A DNA stretch of 6,020 bases from an uncultured Candidatus Saccharibacteria bacterium (lineage in GTDB: Bacteria > Patescibacteriota > Saccharimonadia > Saccharimonadales > Saccharimonadaceae): the NCBI GenBank assembly GCA_947253995.1, contig CAMYBM010000024.1:1-6020 (forward strand). Reading direction: 5' to 3'. A model generated the notes under the pieces. That model was not told the DNA's origin. It ran no database searches and saw only the letters and a list, made by a program, of their open reading frames with translations. Shown one piece after another: positions 4,642 to 6,020 of this stretch. The stretch's first letter is position 1. Every line of letters starts with the position of its first letter. A program made the translations under genes and the position numbers.

Positions 4642-5976
4642 CTACTTAATTTCAATACCCTTGGTATTGGTGCTATCAAGCTTGAAGCCAGCAGACTTCT
4701 CGCTAACCTTGAGCGAAAGACCATCGTAGCCACCAAACCACATATCGTACACTTGGCGCAAGGTGTCGGATGGTGTGAGCTCCAATTCTTCACGTTCTAG
4801 GCGGTAAAGGGCGCGTTCCCAGAGTGGACGCTTGTCACTGCTCTTGTCACGGCTACTATTGCTAATTGTATTACCATCAGCCCACTTCTTCTCAAGCTGA
4901 GCGAAGTAATCCGCCGAGCTGACACCGTCGCTAACCGCCTTATAAATCTTACTCGAGTTGTAGTTTAGCATGTATGACAAGTTCGAACCTGAATCATAAT
5001 GCTCGTAATCATACACCAGCGTCTCACCGCTCACATTGTTACCAGTGCCGTCAGTCTCTGCTTTAAGGGTGAACTTAGTTGGCTTCGGCGCGCGATACTC
5101 GGCTGCCTTAATCTTATTACTAACAGAGTTAAAGAGGTCGAGCTCGAACTTTTCGGCCGGCAACCGGTCTTCATACCACTTACGAAGCTTATCGCCGTTC
5201 TTGGCAATTCGGTCCGCTGCACTCATAGGACCATTAGAACTACTGCTAAAGCCAAAACCGTAATAGTAGCCGATTTCGGCAGAATCCGCATCCTTCTCAA
5301 GTGCAGTTTTGTAAGTCTTGTCGTCGTACTCCTTCTTATACTTGTCGTAATGGTTATCCTTAACCTCATTATTGACACGGTCAAGGTCACTCTTCTTGGA
5401 CTCATCATAATTCTTGCGATCCATCTTCTTGGCGTACGCAATCATAGCGTCGTCCGACATGCCACGCAGGGCGGAGAACTTCGTTTGTTTTGGCATGTTA
5501 TAAACGGTCACGTTGCCTTTGCCATCAAAATCAAGGATTTGCGAAATAGGCTGGTCTTTGTCAATGCTTGACGCGTTGCCCGAATAACGAACCCAAACTG
5601 TATGAGCATTGAAAGCGCGAGCGGCTGGTACTGGCTTAGATGAACTAGTAATACTCGAGCTATCCTTAAAATGCCAGAAAAGTACGCCAGCTAGCACAAT
5701 CACGACAACCGCAACAATCAAGCCCATAACCAAGCCAAACTTTGACTTCTTTGCTGGCTTAGCTTCCTCGTCTTCATCGTCGCCATCATCAGATTTGGCG
5801 CGCTTAGCCTCTGTTGACTTTACGCTATCCTTCTTTAGTTTCTTTGCTGGCTTAACGGCTCCATCCTTGCCATCATCAGCTTTGGTAGACTTCTTGACCA
5901 GCTTAGCTTCAGCCTCTGACTCAGCAGACTCGGCCTTTGTCTTAGCCTTTGCCTTAGGCTCTTCTTGCTTGCTCAT
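4642..5976 (-). CDS. Single-pass membrane protein with Lys-rich cytoplasmic tail and unknown ectodomain, 444 residues or one fewer (paralog B)
   Basis: No named family is recognised. Counting from the upstream ATG (445 residues), residues 1-80 form a highly charged, low-complexity tail of K, A, E, D and S, with KPAKK twice (43-47, 74-78) and an acidic DDGDDEDEE run (64-72). A hydrophobic helix (about 81-103, GLVMGLIVAVVVIVLAGVLF) follows KKSK, predicting N-in/C-out topology. The ectodomain shares ordered blocks with paralog A: VPAARAFNAHTVW (117-129), FDGKGNVTVYNMP (151-163), KKEYDDKTYKTAL (215-227), DKLRKW (263-268), YRAPKPTKF (295-303), KWAD (365-368) and the C-terminal YDMWFGGYDGLSLKV with AGFKLD (411-435). 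Two adjacent ATGs (5979 and 5976) are possible. The Shine-Dalgarno sequence abuts the first, so 5976 is preferred (444 residues). It has its own promoter and terminator. Confidence 0.92.
   Translation of the reverse strand: MSKQEEPKAKAKTKAESAESEAEAKLVKKSTKADDGKDGAVKPAKKLKKDSVKSTEAKRAKSDDGDDEDEEAKPAKKSKFGLVMGLIVAVVVIVLAGVLFWHFKDSSSITSSSKPVPAARAFNAHTVWVRYSGNASSIDKDQPISQILDFDGKGNVTVYNMPKQTKFSALRGMSDDAMIAYAKKMDRKNYDESKKSDLDRVNNEVKDNHYDKYKKEYDDKTYKTALEKDADSAEIGYYYGFGFSSSSNGPMSAADRIAKNGDKLRKWYEDRLPAEKFELDLFNSVSNKIKAAEYRAPKPTKFTLKAETDGTGNNVSGETLVYDYEHYDSGSNLSYMLNYNSSKIYKAVSDGVSSADYFAQLEKKWADGNTISNSSRDKSSDKRPLWERALYRLEREELELTPSDTLRQVYDMWFGGYDGLSLKVSEKSAGFKLDSTNTKGIEIK
5747..5854. repeat. Two 15-bp direct repeats inside paralog B encoding KPAKK
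   Basis: The 15-mer TTCTTTGCTGGCTTA occurs at 5747-5761 and again at 5840-5854 on the plus strand, 93 bases apart and so in the same frame. Each copy encodes the KPAKK motif of the cytoplasmic tail. The identical DNA suggests either a recent internal duplication or strong codon bias; the region between the copies is low-complexity acidic and basic sequence. Confidence 0.6.
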
Positions 5977-5979
5977 CAT

Positions 5980-5987
5980 CCTCCTTT
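5980..5987 (-). promoter_or_regulatory. Ribosome binding site of paralog B
   Basis: AAAGGAGG on the minus strand (5987-5980) is a near-perfect anti-16S match. It touches the ATG at 5979 with no spacer and is three bases from the second ATG at 5976. Both gaps are short, but the second is the more workable start. Confidence 0.75.
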
Positions 5988-6008
5988 AGGGTTAACAAAT
6001 TTGCCAAC

Positions 6009-6017
6009 ATTATACCA
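6009..6017 (-). promoter_or_regulatory. Extended -10 promoter of paralog B
   Basis: On the minus strand TGG-TATAAT (6017-6009) is a perfect hexamer with the TGn extension. Predicted start is about 6002, giving a leader of about 25 bases. Any -35 box would lie beyond the right edge of the window. Confidence 0.72.
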
Positions 6018-6020
6018 TAA

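Noticed and set aside
4999..5571. 190-codon plus-strand frame rich in hydrophobic residues, opposite paralog B.
   Set aside because: It is antisense to paralog B, has no ribosome binding site or promoter, and its Leu/Val/Ile richness is the expected reverse-strand shadow of a Lys/Asp/Asn-rich gene.
5609..5989. 126-codon plus-strand frame rich in Ser, Ala and Leu at the right edge.
   Set aside because: It is the antisense shadow of the low-complexity tail of paralog B, and it runs past that gene's start into its ribosome binding site and leader.
1..6020. CRISPR array, tRNA, rRNA or insertion sequence.
   Set aside because: No regularly spaced repeats, no cloverleaf with a T-arm consensus, no conserved rRNA segment and no transposase motif were seen on either strand.

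Overview
The window is a bacterial chromosomal segment of moderate G+C. It opens inside a translation-factor gene and then runs through a set of predicted membrane proteins of unknown function. The EF-Tu and S10 sequences, the tuf-rpsJ adjacency, standard-code TGA stops in the alternative frames, Shine-Dalgarno sites of the AGGAGG type and short intergenic spaces fit a Patescibacteria/CPR genome, most likely a Candidatus Saccharibacteria relative. This assignment rests on remembered family resemblance and is not proven by the window.

Layout, left to right. (1) 1-983, plus strand: the last 326 codons of tuf (EF-Tu), cut by the window edge, ended by a strong intrinsic terminator. (2) 1037-1494: rpsJ (ribosomal protein S10) as a single-gene unit, with a perfect-consensus promoter, a leader hairpin, a good ribosome binding site and its own terminator. 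The rest of the usual S10 operon does not follow. (3) 1551-2552: a 321-residue protein with a central membrane hairpin, driven by an extended -10 promoter. (4) 2565-2949: a 115-residue three-helix membrane protein whose promoter places the transcript start at or next to its ATG, so the mRNA is probably leaderless. (5) 2954-4204, minus strand: a 416-residue single-pass membrane protein converging tail-to-tail with the previous gene. (6) 4205-4641: about 440 bases without a confident gene, holding the promoter of gene 5, an inverted repeat, a terminator-like hairpin facing gene 5, a 119-codon stop-free plus-strand frame with no start codon, and a bidirectional terminator. (7) 4642-5976, minus strand: a 443-residue single-pass membrane protein, with a Shine-Dalgarno site and an extended -10 promoter at the right edge.

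The main discovery is that the two minus-strand proteins are diverged paralogs. Each has a cytoplasmic hydrophilic tail, one signal-anchor helix and an extracytoplasmic domain of about 320-340 residues sharing at least seven sequence blocks in the same order. The tails are unrelated: one is rich in Q/A/T/S, the other is a highly charged Lys/Ala/Glu/Asp tail with PAKK repeats. I do not recognise the ectodomain. In an episymbiotic lineage such proteins could be surface-exposed, but that role is inference. All four uncharacterised genes encode predicted membrane proteins, and at least three have their own promoter, so they are neighbours rather than a demonstrated operon.
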